Counted from the first letter of the stretch, positions 1 to 10,574 are shown. The stretch: DNA of 64,000 nt from Erwinia sp. 198 (GCF_003937915.1 NZ_RHUM01000013.1:1-64000); one strand, 5' to 3'. Notes: generated by a model not told the origin, from the sequence alone. Program-made: numbers and translations.

Positions 1-1
1 A

Positions 2-77
<76 letters not shown>

Positions 78-310
78 GTATTATCCTCTCCTGCATTTTT
101 ATAATTCCCCCTTATGCTACTTGTTACCGCGATTGACCCGATCCTGCACGTAATTATTTTTTCATCCAACCTGTCTCCGTTGATACCCGTCCGGCTCGTA
201 GCTGTGCAACAGTAAATGGCATGACGCTGATACCCTTACGGTGGATGGACTGCGCAAACCGGCACTGGCTACATGAGCCCTTCTTCGTTTACGGCGTTGC
301 GCCATGCGGA

Positions 311-775
311 TTAGCGGAAACGAGCAATGGAAGTCAGCATTTTTTTTGGATAAACGCTAAAAATTTTTCTACAAAATCCTTTAAGACCCTGCTGCGGGAG
401 CAGCGTATCCGCTATTGCCCCGATCGCTTTTTCCTCAATGGAAACCTTGCCGCTGATACTCCATCCCCGACGCGGGTGAGTCTGAATAATATTTTCCGTC
501 AGTCCGGCATCCTGTAGCTGCTTTCTTAATTTTGAAATAGTCTGATAAAGCGTATTAGGGGTGACAATTTTTCCGTGATTTTCCCAGCCCGCCGCATACA
601 GGGAATGGTGAGAAACCATTTCCCCGCTTTGGCAAATCAACAAATGTAAACAGCGCGAAGCGGTAATGTAAGTGACGTGTTCTTTTCCCGTTTTGCACGA
701 GATAAGCTTATTCTGCTGAGGAACAAAATGGATCTGATTGTTAATGCAATAAACAATAGCGTCTTTATTATCCAT
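311..775 (-). CDS. Winged-helix (OmpR/CadC-type) DNA-binding protein without membrane segment
   Basis: 154 residues. Residues about 35-110 fit a trans_reg_C winged helix: a hydrophobic helix (CLHLLICQSGEMVSHHSLY), a Trp-containing turn (AAGWENHG), a recognition helix (TPNTLYQTISKLRKQLQDAG) and a C-terminal hairpin ending HPRRGWSI. This matches CadC/ToxR-like regulators, which normally continue into a transmembrane and periplasmic part. Here the protein stops about 40 residues after the wing with no membrane segment, so it may be a truncated receptor or a free-standing cytoplasmic regulator. An AAGGA motif about ten bases upstream supports the ATG at 775. It is the only coherent gene between the two tRNA genes. 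Targets are unknown. Confidence 0.7.
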   Translation of the reverse strand: MDNKDAIVYCINNQIHFVPQQNKLISCKTGKEHVTYITASRCLHLLICQSGEMVSHHSLYAAGWENHGKIVTPNTLYQTISKLRKQLQDAGLTENIIQTHPRRGWSISGKVSIEEKAIGAIADTLLPQQGLKGFCRKIFSVYPKKMLTSIARFR

Positions 776-1207
776 GGTGCTTATCGTCCTTAATAAGTGG
801 CATATTCTGAAGGTGTTTTGATGTGTCTTTAATAAACAGTCACAGGCGCATGGCTGAGCCTGAAAACTCCTTGCCTCGTCAGGATCGCATGTCAGTTTTT
901 TACTGTTAATTATTGTGATTTTTTAAAATAAAGTCGACGAGGCAGGGATGCTTTAACATCTTTAAATTATCAAATTTTACCGTAAACGCCGGAAAGCGTA
1001 TCTTTGTCAGTGCGTTTATCCTTTGCAATAACAAAAAATGTCATAAGTAAGTGTGCGAGCAATTTTCTCTGTATTCAATCTTTTTTTTACTGGTCGGATG
1101 AATGACTTTTAACCGTAAATTAAAGGGTTCGATAAATTATATATGATGAAGATATCAATAACTTTTAACATAGCCTGGTGTCAGGCCGGGAAAAGGAAGA
1201 GCCAGCG

Positions 1208-1229
1208 TATCTGCCTGTGTGGACAGATA
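1208..1229. repeat. Inverted repeat TATCTG-N10-CAGATA
   Basis: Perfect 6-bp arms at 1208-1213 and 1224-1229, inside a stretch that also repeats ATGCAGGCA twice within 30 bases. It could be a small hairpin or an operator, but nothing coding is next to it. The repeat is directly visible; its function is unknown. Confidence 0.45.
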
Positions 1230-1461
1230 AAAAATGCAGGCAGGGCCACAAATGCAGGCAAGGCAGGTAACAGGCGGATAGCCATTAATTAAGTCAGGAA
1301 AAAATAAAGGGCTAAATGAAAAATAAAAAGTCATGTATAATTTTCTGATATATAATGATTTTTAAAGCATGGTTGGATGGTTGTTGAGGTAATTGATTGT
1401 TTTTATGGAAGGTTAAGCCTGCTCAAAAGACGATGATTTACTTTATTCAGGTGATAACGTT

Positions 1462-1477
1462 ATGTTCGGGCGAACAT
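1462..1477. promoter_or_regulatory. Operator-like palindrome ATGTTCG-GG-CGAACAT
   Basis: Perfect 7-bp inverted repeat with a 2-bp centre. It sits 12 bases before the 21-bp direct repeat at 1489-1540 in gene-poor AT-rich DNA, so it looks like a dimeric repressor or activator site whose gene has decayed. No regulator can be assigned from sequence. Confidence 0.4.
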
Positions 1478-1488
1478 TAGTTATGTGT

Positions 1489-1540
1489 GTTTAACTACAA
1501 AGCAGTATTTCCCCTGATTGTTTAACTATAAAGCAATATT
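1489..1540. repeat. Imperfect 21-bp direct repeat, period 31
   Basis: Copies at 1489-1509 and 1520-1540 differ at only two positions; both begin GTTTAACTA. The 31-bp period is about three helical turns, which would put both copies on the same DNA face, as for paired protein-binding sites. No gene starts immediately downstream. Confidence 0.6.
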
Positions 1541-1857
1541 CTGACAGGCTTTGTGGTTAATGGATCATAACGGCTTTGCTGGTGCTGAGAGCGTTGACAT
1601 TACTTTTGGCAGGCGGCTTACTTTCGTTCAGGACAGGCCTGTTGCCGTTAAAATGGAAAAGAGAAACATCAGCCAGCCTTGCGCCTGGTATTGCGAATGG
1701 GCAGCCTGTGGTTCCTATACGAAGCGCGGTGCGTAAACCTGGCAGTAATAACAATGGTGCACAGACGGGTATTAAAAGTACTCAATGTATCGGTGGCCAT
1801 CTCAGCCTCACCGTCGCGCATGTTTTGTCTGAAACCCGGACAAATGCGGCTGCAAGA

Positions 1858-1992
1858 TTAATGAGGTAAGCATCCTGGCCCCGCAGACGGGACGAAGGAG
1901 AAATCGCTGACCTGGGCCATGAAGGCATTTCAGCCGATAACAATCATCAAACCACTCCCGATAATATTTTTTATAAAGAGTTTTAACGTCAT
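1858..1992 (-). pseudogene. Possible remnant of a LysE/ArgO-type amino-acid exporter N-terminus
   Basis: From an ATG at 1992 the minus strand reads MTLKLFIKNIIGSGLMIVIG, then a stop, then NAFMAQV. This resembles the N-terminal motif of LysE/ArgO exporters, where a hydrophobic helix ends in (I/L)G-P/A-QNAF. The in-frame stop falls where the P/A-Q pair should be, and no long frame follows. Further minus-strand frames down to about 1400 are hydrophobic only in patches. The assignment rests on one short motif and is weak. Confidence 0.25.
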
Positions 1993-2576
1993 AAAATTAA
2001 CGGTGGCGCAGAGCTGAAAATACGGATAAGAATAGTTTATCGAGTCTTATCCGAAAGGATAAATGAAGGACAACGCTATTACGCCCCCTTCGGGTAGCCT
2101 GCCGCTAAAAAGAAAGATGCCGGCAGATTTTGATAACGACCGGAAAAAACCTTTATTGGCCCGGGGCGAAAAAATCAGCCAGCAGCGGGGCGGCCCGGCT
2201 CAGCTATTCAAAGAGCAAACGACAGCCAGCCGCCAAAGCTGTCTGTGCCAATATTTATCAATAGCATCGGTTCTGCGCCTGGCAACAAGTGACCGCCAGG
2301 GTACAGGAGGGAGAGGCCTTCCTGAGGGATAAACGCGCAGCCTGAGGGTTTACTCTGCGTGTGAGGAGCGTTTATCACCCTGTCTGTCAGCCTATGCAAG
2401 AGGCGTAGCAAGGCGACGATCGCCAGTAACAATTAGCCGCAGACAGCAGAAAAAAGCTTGTTTTTGCTTAATGATACGTTCATAATCGCACCCGTTCGAC
2501 CTTAAGAGAATAACAATTCTTTTAAAATCAACAAGTTAACAATTTTAACACGGTTAACGCTTAGTATTATCTCTTT

Positions 2577-2652
<76 letters not shown>

Positions 2653-2965
2653 GAACATTCATCATTATCATTTCTGATCGAGTTATCCACAGCCCTTTAG
2701 CGGCTGGGTTTCGCTTTTTTCAGCCTGTCCAGAATAACCTTCAACAGAGTTATCCACAGGTTGCGATCTGCCCGTGCCCGCTGTTCAGGAATAAAAGACG
2801 TTACGTTATTTTTTTATCTAATTGATTTGTAAAGAAAAACTAATATTTCAAAATGTTATAGAGATCGCTTGCGCTTTCTGTGGCAGTTGAATGACAACGG
2901 CTTTTTATTTTTATGCACAGCGTGTGGAAAACTGGCTTAACGGCGCAGGCAGCCTACATGGTTAT
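2653..2965. other. Gene-free DnaA-box cluster, datA-like
   Basis: No gene is visible in these 313 bp. There are two perfect DnaA boxes TTATCCACA (2683-2691 and 2750-2758), a third consensus match TTATGCACA (2911-2919), and an inverted match TGTGGAAAA (2923-2931); all four satisfy TTWTNCACA. Between them, 2815-2827 matches 12 of 13 positions of the IHF consensus in inverse orientation. In E. coli the datA locus, which uses DnaA boxes and IHF to stimulate ATP-DnaA hydrolysis, lies between the glycine tRNAs and queG. Equivalence is inferred from position and motif content. Confidence 0.6.
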
Positions 2966-4105
2966 TTATGCGTCGCGCGGTAATCCTTTTTCTATGACGC
3001 GCACCAGCCGCTTTTGCTGACCGCTTTGCACCTCAATCGCATTTTCCGCTCGCCTTGCCAGCTGACGGGCCAGCGCCCACGTAATATGCTCGTCCAGCAG
3101 CGAATTTTCTCCCTGACGATTTTGTAATGCCGCCACGTTCTCCGCTGACCAGGGCGCATTGCCCAGCGCTACCGCAACGTTGCGTAACCAGCGAAGATGG
3201 CCAATACGTCTGATCGCCGATCCTTCCGTTACGCGCAGGAATTTTGCCTCGTCCCAGGCAAACAGCTCGCTTAAGGGCGGCGCGTGAAGCACGGCGCGCG
3301 GGCTGAAATCATCCTCATCCGTTAGCTGACCGTAGCGATTCCAGGGGCAGATCAGCTGACAGTCGTCACAGCCGTAAATGCGATTGCCGATAAGCGGTCG
3401 GAACTCTTCCGGAATGGCGCCTTCCAGTTCGATGGTCAGATAGGAGATACAGCGCCTGGCGTCCACGACGTAAGGCTCGACTATCGCGCCGGTCGGGCAG
3501 GTGGTCAGGCAGGCGACGCAGCGGCCGCACTGCTCCTGCTGCGGTGAATCGACCGGTAAAGGCAGATTGATCAGCAGTTCGCCAAGAAAAAACCACGAGC
3601 CGGCTTCCCGGTTCAGGATCAGAGAATGTTTGCCCGTCCAGCCCAGCCCCGCTTTGGCCGCCAGCGGTCTTTCCAGCACCGGGGCCGAGTCGACAAAAGG
3701 CCGAAATTCAGCCTCTTCGCAGCGTTCGCGGATACGATCGCCGAGCTTTTTCAGGCGATTGCGCAATACTTTGTGGTAATCACGTCCCAGCGCATAGCGG
3801 CTAACGTAGCCAAGCTGCGGATTTTTTAGGGTGCTGGCGAACGCTGCCTTAGCGGGCAGATAATTCATACGCACGCTGATAACGCGCAGCGTACCGGGCT
3901 GTAGCTCATGAGGGCGGGCGCGCATCATACCGTGACGCGCCATCCAGTCCATTTCGCCGTGGTATTGCTTGTCCAGCCAGGCCTGCAGGCGCGGCTCTTC
4001 CAGACTAAGATCGGTATCGCAGATACCGACCTGCTGAAAGCCGAGTTCCAGCCCCCATTGTTTAATTTGCAGGGCGAATTGAGAAAGATCGAGAGGATGC
4101 GACAT
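2966..4105 (-). CDS. queG: Epoxyqueuosine reductase
   Basis: 379 residues, normal length. QueG reduces epoxyqueuosine to queuosine at tRNA wobble position 34 using cobalamin and two 4Fe-4S clusters. Cluster cysteines are visible as CGRCVACLTTCPTG (C193, C196, C199, C203) plus C219, and CDDCQLICP (C246, C249, C253). D139 in the VDSAP motif fits the conserved catalytic acid. The ATG at 4105 overlaps the divergent nnr ATG at 4104 by two bases, so each gene's promoter and ribosome site must lie inside the other's coding sequence. The arrangement resembles E. coli yjeS/yjeF. Confidence 0.97.
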   Translation of the reverse strand: MSHPLDLSQFALQIKQWGLELGFQQVGICDTDLSLEEPRLQAWLDKQYHGEMDWMARHGMMRARPHELQPGTLRVISVRMNYLPAKAAFASTLKNPQLGYVSRYALGRDYHKVLRNRLKKLGDRIRERCEEAEFRPFVDSAPVLERPLAAKAGLGWTGKHSLILNREAGSWFFLGELLINLPLPVDSPQQEQCGRCVACLTTCPTGAIVEPYVVDARRCISYLTIELEGAIPEEFRPLIGNRIYGCDDCQLICPWNRYGQLTDEDDFSPRAVLHAPPLSELFAWDEAKFLRVTEGSAIRRIGHLRWLRNVAVALGNAPWSAENVAALQNRQGENSLLDEHITWALARQLARRAENAIEVQSGQQKRLVRVIEKGLPRDA

Positions 4106-5627
4106 GACTAACCTGAACCAGCTAAATAACCCGACCAGTTTACCCTATTCTGTCTGGCCTGTAGAGGCGATTGCGCAACTTGAGCGCGAGGGCGCGGACG
4201 CATTGGGGATCGCGCTATTTGAGCTGATGCAGCGGGCGGGCGAAGCGACATTCCGCCACGTTCAGGCCCTGTACCCGGAGAAGAAACGCTGGCTGATCCT
4301 GTGCGGCCACGGCAATAACGGCGGCGACGGCTTTATCGCTGCTCGCCTGGCGTTGTCGGCAGGCAAGGAGGTAACGGTTATTGCCTGCGAAGGATCGAAG
4401 GCGCTGCCGGAAGAAGCAGCACAGGCGCGCGACGCGTGGCTGGCGGCAGGCGGTGAAATTCATGCGGCGGGCACGCCCTGGCCTGAACAAAGCGATATTA
4501 TTATCGATGCGCTACTGGGCACCGGGCTGAATCGCGCGCCTGGCGACCAATACGCCCGGCTGATTGAGAAAGCGAATGCGGCCAGCGCGCCAGTATTTGC
4601 CATAGATATACCTTCCGGATTAGTGGCTGCTAACGGGACCACGCCCGGCGCGGTTATTGACGCCGCCCATACGCTAACGTTTATCGCGCTTAAGCCGGGT
4701 CTGCTGACCGGTAAAGCACGGGATTGCGTCGGTCAGCTACATTTCCACGCCCTTGGGCTGGATGCCTGGCTGGCAGGACAAACTGCGCCGATGGCGCGCT
4801 ACGATGCTTCCGCGCTGACGCACTGGCTGCCGCCGCGTAAACCTACTTCTCATAAGGGCGACCACGGCAAGCTGGTGATAATCGGCGGCGATCAGGGAAC
4901 GGCTGGCGCTATCCGTATGGCGGGAGAAGCCGCATTGCGCGCCGGGGCAGGCTTAGTGCGAGTACTTACTCACAAAGATAATGTCTCGCCGCTGTTAACG
5001 GCGCGTCCCGAGCTAATGGTACAGACGCTAAGCGCTCGTGCGCTTGATGAGGCGCTGGAATGGGCCGACGTCATTGTGATTGGCCCGGGGCTGGGTCAGC
5101 GCGACTGGGGTAAAGAAGCCCTGGAAAAAGTAAAAAAATCGTCTAAACCGATGCTTTGGGATGCTGACGCGCTTAACCTGCTGGCAATCGCTGGCGATAA
5201 ACGTCAAAATCGAGTCATTACGCCGCATCCGGGCGAAGCGGCCCGTCTGCTTAATGTAAAAACCAGCGAAATAGAGAGTGACCGCTTACTTGCCGCTCGT
5301 AATCTGGCTAAACGCTACGGCGGCGTGGTGGTCCTGAAAGGTGCCGGCACGCTGATTGCCAGCGAAACGGGCGAGATGGCGATTGCCGATGTCGGTAACG
5401 CCGGTATGGCGACCGGCGGCATGGGCGACGTGCTTTCCGGCATTATCGGCAGTTTGTCAGGCCAGAAGCTCTCGCTGTATGAAGCGGCCTGCGCGGGCTG
5501 CGTGGCCCACGGCGCCGCGGCGGAAGCCGTATCGCAACGTCTGGGCACGCGCGGGATGCTGGCGACCGATCTGTTTTCCGAGCTGTACCTGTTTGTTAAC
5601 CCAGAGATCCTGAACAGAAAAGAATGA
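4104..5627 (+). CDS. nnr: Bifunctional NAD(P)HX epimerase / ADP-dependent NAD(P)HX dehydratase
   Basis: 507 residues. The protein repairs hydrated NAD(P)H. The N-terminal YjeF domain epimerises R- and S-NAD(P)HX ([10 protein letters not shown] at 68-77). The C-terminal ribokinase-like domain dehydrates S-NAD(P)HX with ADP ([13 protein letters not shown] near 250 and [15 protein letters not shown] near 432). GAGAGG at 4090-4095 gives a good ribosome site for the ATG at 4104. The stop overlaps the tsaE start by four bases, and it is the first gene of the tsaE-amiB-mutL-miaA-hfq transcription unit. Confidence 0.96.
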   Translation: MTNLNQLNNPTSLPYSVWPVEAIAQLEREGADALGIALFELMQRAGEATFRHVQALYPEKKRWLILCGHGNNGGDGFIAARLALSAGKEVTVIACEGSKALPEEAAQARDAWLAAGGEIHAAGTPWPEQSDIIIDALLGTGLNRAPGDQYARLIEKANAASAPVFAIDIPSGLVAANGTTPGAVIDAAHTLTFIALKPGLLTGKARDCVGQLHFHALGLDAWLAGQTAPMARYDASALTHWLPPRKPTSHKGDHGKLVIIGGDQGTAGAIRMAGEAALRAGAGLVRVLTHKDNVSPLLTARPELMVQTLSARALDEALEWADVIVIGPGLGQRDWGKEALEKVKKSSKPMLWDADALNLLAIAGDKRQNRVITPHPGEAARLLNVKTSEIESDRLLAARNLAKRYGGVVVLKGAGTLIASETGEMAIADVGNAGMATGGMGDVLSGIIGSLSGQKLSLYEAACAGCVAHGAAAEAVSQRLGTRGMLATDLFSELYLFVNPEILNRKE

Positions 5628-6091
5628 AGACCGCTATCGCATTGTCCGACGAGGCTGCCACTCTCGCACTGGGAGCCAGCCTGGCCCGCGCCTGTCACCG
5701 CGCGGCAACACTCTATTTGTATGGCGATTTGGGCGCGGGGAAAACCACGTTCAGTCGCGGTTTCTTACAGGCGCTGGGCCACCAGGGCAACGTGAAAAGC
5801 CCGACCTATACGCTGGTTGAACCTTATGTTCTGCCGGATCGTCGAATTTATCATTTCGACCTCTACCGGCTGGCCGATCCTGAAGAGCTGGAATTCATGG
5901 GGATCCGTGACTATTTCGGCGGCGACAGCCTTTGCCTGGTCGAATGGCCGCAGCAGGGCGCGGGCTTTCTTCCGCAGCCGGATATTGAACTGCGTCTCAG
6001 TTATCAGGGCGAAGCCCGTCAGGCAGAGCTTGAGGCCTGCTCGGCAGAGGGCGAGGCGATCCTGGCCCGCATGGAGAAAGACGGACAATGA
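5624..6091 (+). CDS. tsaE: tRNA t6A-biosynthesis ATPase TsaE
   Basis: 155 residues. TsaE is the P-loop ATPase that works with TsaB and TsaD to place threonylcarbamoyl on A37 of ANN-decoding tRNAs. The Walker A motif GDLGAGKTT is at 34-42, followed by the conserved [10 protein letters not shown] and HFDLYRL segments. It overlaps nnr and amiB by four bases at each end (ATGA-type junctions), so translation is probably coupled. Confidence 0.96.
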   Translation: MKTAIALSDEAATLALGASLARACHRAATLYLYGDLGAGKTTFSRGFLQALGHQGNVKSPTYTLVEPYVLPDRRIYHFDLYRLADPEELEFMGIRDYFGGDSLCLVEWPQQGAGFLPQPDIELRLSYQGEARQAELEACSAEGEAILARMEKDGQ

Positions 6092-7716
6092 TCAAGCTGG
6101 GACTGCTGCTGGCTGCTTTACTGAGTACGTTTTCCACTCTGGCCGCTAATTTATCGGATATACAGGTTTCAAACGGTAACGACAGGGCCTCGATCACGCT
6201 GAGCTTCAGCGGTCAGCCGGTTTACGGCTTCTTTCCGCTGCACAACCCGGAACGCGTGGTGCTGGATATTCGCCAGAGCGGCGTGATCAAAGGCCTGCCG
6301 TTGACGTTCAGCGGCGATAATATGGTGAAGCGTATTCGCGCCAGTACGCCAAAGGATAAGCAGAGCATTCGTCTGGTGTTCGAGCTGACGCAGCCGGGAA
6401 AAACGCGCGCCGTGACCCAGCGTAACGGCAGCGGCTATAACGTGATTTTCACCATCAACGGCACGCGTCCGGCGCAGCGTTCCGCCGCGGCCGTCAGCAG
6501 CGTCTCGCGACCCGTTCCGGCAGACAATCCGTTTAAAGGCAACGCCGTTACGGCGGTCAGCAGCGGCAACGAAGTCGCGGTGCCGGGCAGAACGGTGCGT
6601 GCCGCTGATGAAGCTATCATCGTGGCGATAGATGCCGGACACGGCGGCCAGGATCCGGGCGCTATCGGCGCGAACGGCCTGAAAGAGAAGAACGTAACCA
6701 TCGCCATAGCGCGTAAATTAAAAGCGTTGCTGAATGCCGATCCCATGTTTAAAGGCGTGATGACCCGTGACGGCGACTATTTTATCTCCGTGATGGGCCG
6801 TTCGGACGTGGCGCGCAAGCAGAACGCTAATCTGCTGGTGTCTATCCACGCCGATGCCGCGCCAAACCGTAGCGCGTCCGGCGCATCCGTCTGGGTGCTC
6901 TCTAACCGTCGCGCCAACAGCGAAATGGCGGGATGGCTGGAGCAGCACGAGAAGCAGTCCGAGCTGCTGGGCGGCGCGGGCGATCTGCTGGCTAACAGCC
7001 AGGCCGATCCCTATCTCAGCCAGGCGGTGCTTGATTTGCAGTTCGGCCACTCGCAGCGCGTTGGCTATGACGTAGCGGTTAAGGTTATCGCCCAGCTGCA
7101 GCGCGTTGGCTCGCTGCACAAAAGACGTCCGGAACACGCCAGCCTGGGGGTATTACGCTCGCCTGACATTCCTTCGCTGCTGGTGGAAACCGGCTTTATC
7201 AGTAACCCTTCGGAGGAGCGACTGCTCGGCAGTAGCGCTTACCAGCAGAAGATTGCCGAGTCGATTTATAAAGGCCTGCGCAACTACTTCCTGGCGCACC
7301 CGCTGCAATCTATCCCAAAGGAGGAAAACCGACCGTTGCAGTCCGCAACGGCGGTTGATGTTCAGCCTGACCCCGCCCCGGTCAGCACGCGCTATGCCGG
7401 TGCGGTAACGCGCCACGTGGTGAAAAGGGGCGAGACGCTTTCCGGGATTGCTGCCCACTACGGCGTCAGCATGGCGATGCTACGTTCGATGAATACGTTG
7501 AAGAAGGATGTCGTTTGGGTCGGTCAGCGGCTGAAAGTGCCGGCTTCCGGCACGCAGCGCGCCAGCAGGCCGCAGCGGCATAAAGTGGTGCGTGGCGACT
7601 CGCTGACCGCCATTGCCGCACACTATGGCGTCAGCCCGAAAGCGATACAGCAGGCGAATAATATGAAATCGCAAAATGTTATGCTGGGGCAGACGTTAAC
7701 TATTCCAACCTCGTAA
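6088..7716 (+). CDS. amiB: N-acetylmuramoyl-L-alanine amidase AmiB with two LysM domains
   Basis: 542 residues, longer than the 445 of E. coli AmiB. It is a periplasmic zinc amidase that splits septal peptidoglycan at division, activated by EnvC. In order: a signal peptide (about 1-20, ending TLAA), an AMIN domain, a linker, Amidase_3 from about 177 with zinc ligands in DAGHGG, LKEKN, SIHAD and VETGF, then two LysM repeats (from about 441 and 500; [17 protein letters not shown] and [17 protein letters not shown]). The extra length comes from the linker and the second LysM. It overlaps tsaE by four bases; mutL begins 13 bases downstream. Confidence 0.96.
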   Translation: MIKLGLLLAALLSTFSTLAANLSDIQVSNGNDRASITLSFSGQPVYGFFPLHNPERVVLDIRQSGVIKGLPLTFSGDNMVKRIRASTPKDKQSIRLVFELTQPGKTRAVTQRNGSGYNVIFTINGTRPAQRSAAAVSSVSRPVPADNPFKGNAVTAVSSGNEVAVPGRTVRAADEAIIVAIDAGHGGQDPGAIGANGLKEKNVTIAIARKLKALLNADPMFKGVMTRDGDYFISVMGRSDVARKQNANLLVSIHADAAPNRSASGASVWVLSNRRANSEMAGWLEQHEKQSELLGGAGDLLANSQADPYLSQAVLDLQFGHSQRVGYDVAVKVIAQLQRVGSLHKRRPEHASLGVLRSPDIPSLLVETGFISNPSEERLLGSSAYQQKIAESIYKGLRNYFLAHPLQSIPKEENRPLQSATAVDVQPDPAPVSTRYAGAVTRHVVKRGETLSGIAAHYGVSMAMLRSMNTLKKDVVWVGQRLKVPASGTQRASRPQRHKVVRGDSLTAIAAHYGVSPKAIQQANNMKSQNVMLGQTLTIPTS

Positions 7717-7729
7717 ACAAGGATCTTTT

Positions 7730-9631
7730 ATGCCGATTCAGGTACTGCCGCCACAGCTTGCCAACCAGATTGCCGCAGGTGAAGTGGTAGAGCGTCCGGC
7801 GTCGGTGGTGAAAGAACTGGTCGAAAACAGCCTGGATGCTGGCGCGACAAGAATAGATATCGAGATCGATAAAGGCGGCGCCAAACTGATCCGCATCCGC
7901 GATAACGGCTGCGGCATCAGCAAAGCCGAGCTGGCGATGGCGCTGGCCCGCCACGCCACCAGTAAAATCACCACGCTTGATGACCTGGAAGCCATTATGA
8001 GCCTCGGCTTCCGGGGCGAAGCGCTGGCCAGCATCAGCTCCGTTTCGCGCCTGACGCTGACTTCGCGCACGGTTGAACAGGCGGAAGCCTGGCAGGCTTA
8101 CGCGGAAGGACGAGAGATGGACGTGACCATCAAGCCTGCGGCGCATCCGGTCGGCACCACGCTTGAAGTGCTGGATCTTTTCTATAATACGCCCGCCCGC
8201 CGGAAATTTATGCGCACGGAGAAAACCGAATTCACCCATATCGACGAGGTGATCCGGCGTATCGCGCTGGCAAGGTTCGACGTGGCGTTTTCGCTCACCC
8301 ACAACGGCAAGCTTATCCGTCAGTATCGCGCCGTCAGCGACAGCAAGCAGCGTGAACGCCGCCTGGGCGCAATCTGCGGAACCGCTTTTCTCAGCCATGC
8401 GCTGGCTATCGAATGGCAGCACGGCGATCTGGTGCTACAGGGCTGGGTAGCGGATCCGGTCGGCGCTCGCGCCGTTACCGATCTGCAATACTGCTATGTT
8501 AACGGCCGCATGATGCGCGATCGCCTGATCAATCATGCTATCCGCCAGGCCTATCAGGATAAGCTGGGCGATCATCAGCCTGCCTATGTGCTTTACCTGA
8601 CCATCGATCCGCACCAGGTAGATGTCAACGTGCATCCCGCCAAGCATGAAGTGCGTTTCCATCAGTCGCGGCTGGTGCATGACTTTATCTATCAGGGCGT
8701 GATCAGCGTGCTGCAGGAAGCCGGTGCGGAAACGCTGCCGGGCGTGGCTGCTCAAGCGCCGACCGAGCGCTGGCAGCCCGAGAACCGTCAGGCGGCGGGC
8801 GGCAACCATTTTTCCGCGCCTGCACCGGCCAGACACGCTGGCGGCAACGGCAACGGCGGCGGCAAAGGCAACGACAACAGCAGCGGCAAAGGCGGCGGGA
8901 AAGCAGCGGCAGGCTGGCAACATCAGGAGCCAGGCTACCAGAAAAAAGAGGGCGCGCTCTATCGCCAGCTGCTGCAAACGCCTGAATTGCCCGCCGCGCG
9001 CGAGGCGGTGCCGCGCCCGGCTGAGCCAAAAAGCGTACGCGCGCAGCCTGAACCCGAGCCGACGCTCAGCGGTCATAGCGAAAGCTTTGGCCGCGTGCTG
9101 ACCGTGCTGCATAACGACTTTGCGCTGGTGGAATCCCGCGAGCGCCTGGCCCTGATTTCGCTGCCGGTAGCGGAGCGCTGGTTGAAGCAGGCGCAGCTGG
9201 AGCCGGGTGAAGAAGGGCTAAAGCCGCAGCCGCTGCTGATCCCGGTCAGGATAAAAATGGCGAAGCCAGAGCGCGAAGCCGCCAGTCGTTTAGCGGCGTT
9301 ATTGCAGCAAATGGGCATAGAGCTGGAGGCGGACGGGCAGCACATCACGCTGCGCGCCGTACCTTTACCATTGCGCCAACAAAATTTACAAATCTTGATT
9401 CCAGAACTGTTAGGCTACCTTGCTCAGCAGCCGGAGATTTCGGTCAGGCAGGTGGCGCAATGGTTAGCGCGGCACGCTGTGACCGAGCGTCCGCACTGGA
9501 ATCACTCGCAGGCGATTGCGCTGCTGGCGGAGGTCGAAAGACTTTGCCCGCAGCTGATTAAATCGCCGCCATCCGGACTATTACAGTATGTTGATACTGA
9601 ACTGGCGATGAATGCCCTGAAGCATGAGTGA
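7730..9631 (+). CDS. mutL: DNA mismatch repair protein MutL
   Basis: 633 residues. MutL is a GHKL ATPase that couples MutS recognition to MutH nicking and UvrD unwinding. N-terminal motifs are intact: catalytic E29 in [14 protein letters not shown], the DNGCGI box, ATSKI and [10 protein letters not shown]. The C-terminal dimerisation domain starts near 440 ([17 protein letters not shown]). No endonuclease metal motif (DQHAX2EX4E) is present, as expected in MutH-using bacteria. The linker at about 369-391 is an unusual Gly/Asn/Lys tract. The 3' end overlaps miaA by eight bases. Confidence 0.97.
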   Translation: MPIQVLPPQLANQIAAGEVVERPASVVKELVENSLDAGATRIDIEIDKGGAKLIRIRDNGCGISKAELAMALARHATSKITTLDDLEAIMSLGFRGEALASISSVSRLTLTSRTVEQAEAWQAYAEGREMDVTIKPAAHPVGTTLEVLDLFYNTPARRKFMRTEKTEFTHIDEVIRRIALARFDVAFSLTHNGKLIRQYRAVSDSKQRERRLGAICGTAFLSHALAIEWQHGDLVLQGWVADPVGARAVTDLQYCYVNGRMMRDRLINHAIRQAYQDKLGDHQPAYVLYLTIDPHQVDVNVHPAKHEVRFHQSRLVHDFIYQGVISVLQEAGAETLPGVAAQAPTERWQPENRQAAGGNHFSAPAPARHAGGNGNGGGKGNDNSSGKGGGKAAAGWQHQEPGYQKKEGALYRQLLQTPELPAAREAVPRPAEPKSVRAQPEPEPTLSGHSESFGRVLTVLHNDFALVESRERLALISLPVAERWLKQAQLEPGEEGLKPQPLLIPVRIKMAKPEREAASRLAALLQQMGIELEADGQHITLRAVPLPLRQQNLQILIPELLGYLAQQPEISVRQVAQWLARHAVTERPHWNHSQAIALLAEVERLCPQLIKSPPSGLLQYVDTELAMNALKHE

Positions 9632-10574
9632 CTTATCTACGGCTGGCCGGCCTAAGGCTATATTTTTGATGGGGCCTACGGCCTCCGGCAAGACGGCGCT
9701 GGCGATAGCCTTACGCCAGCAGCTGCCGGTTGAGCTGATTAGCGTCGATTCCGCCCTGATTTATCGCGGTATGGATATCGGCACCGCCAAGCCCTCGGCA
9801 GAGGAGCTGCGGCTGGCGCCCCATCGTTTACTGGATATTCGCGATCCCGCTGAAACGTACTCGGCGGCGGAGTTCCGCCGCGATGCGCTGGCGGAAATGG
9901 CGGAGATTACCCGAAGCGGGCGTATCCCGCTGCTTGTTGGTGGCACCATGCTCTACTACAAGGCGTTGCTGGAAGGATTATCGCCGTTGCCCCCGGCCGA
10001 TCCTGAAATACGCCAGCGTATAGAGCAAAGGGCGAGTGAAGAGGGATGGGAAGCGCTTCACCGTCAGTTATGTGAAATAGATCCCATTGCTGGAAATCGT
10101 ATTCATCCGAATGATCCCCAGAGACTCTCGCGAGCACTGGAAGTTTTTTTTATTTCAGGTAAAACTTTAACAGAACTGACGAAAACCGCAGGTGAAGCGT
10201 TGCCGTACGAGGTGGTGCAGTTCGCCATCGCTCCTCGCGAGCGGGAAACCATCCATCAGCGTATCGCGCTGCGTTTTCAGCAAATGTTAGCGTCAGGATT
10301 TGAAGCGGAGGCTCGGGCACTTTTTGCACGAGGTGATTTGCATACGGACATGCCTTCCATTCGTTGTGTGGGTTATCGCCAGATGTGGTCATTTTTGCAG
10401 GGCGAGATCGATTACGATGAAATGGTTTATCGGGGAATTTGCGCAACACGGCAATTAGCCAAGCGCCAGATAACCTGGCTGCGCGGCTGGAAGGATGTTC
10501 ACTGGCTGGATAGCGAACAACCTGAGGCGGCGCTGGCAGAGGTATTACAGGTTCTTAGTGCGAAGGCTGGGTGA
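9624..10574 (+). CDS. miaA: tRNA dimethylallyltransferase
   Basis: 316 residues. It transfers a dimethylallyl group to N6 of A37 in tRNAs reading UNN codons, the first step to ms2i6A. The P-loop [11 protein letters not shown] is at 17-27, followed by the [16 protein letters not shown] substrate loop with catalytic Asp and the [10 protein letters not shown] segment. It starts inside the end of mutL. E. coli miaA contains promoters for hfq; I could not verify equivalent sites here. Confidence 0.97.
   Translation: MSDLSTAGRPKAIFLMGPTASGKTALAIALRQQLPVELISVDSALIYRGMDIGTAKPSAEELRLAPHRLLDIRDPAETYSAAEFRRDALAEMAEITRSGRIPLLVGGTMLYYKALLEGLSPLPPADPEIRQRIEQRASEEGWEALHRQLCEIDPIAGNRIHPNDPQRLSRALEVFFISGKTLTELTKTAGEALPYEVVQFAIAPRERETIHQRIALRFQQMLASGFEAEARALFARGDLHTDMPSIRCVGYRQMWSFLQGEIDYDEMVYRGICATRQLAKRQITWLRGWKDVHWLDSEQPEAALAEVLQVLSAKAG

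Larger units (their letters stand above)
78..2576. other. Accessory segment between two identical tRNA-Gly genes
   Basis: About 2.5 kb, more AT-rich than the backbone, lies between two 76-bp identical tRNA genes that in E. coli are only tens of bases apart. It holds one intact-looking gene (311-775, minus strand). The remaining 1.8 kb (776-2576) has no convincing open frame: stops are frequent, and there are short inverted and direct repeats and one possible transporter remnant. I infer insertion or growth of foreign DNA at a tRNA locus followed by decay. No integrase or transposase was seen. Confidence 0.7.

Noticed and set aside
2063-2432. Frames of 89 (plus) and 74 (minus) residues in the tRNA-flanked segment
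   Set aside because: They overlap each other on opposite strands, have no ribosome site and no recognisable motif; treated as decayed DNA.
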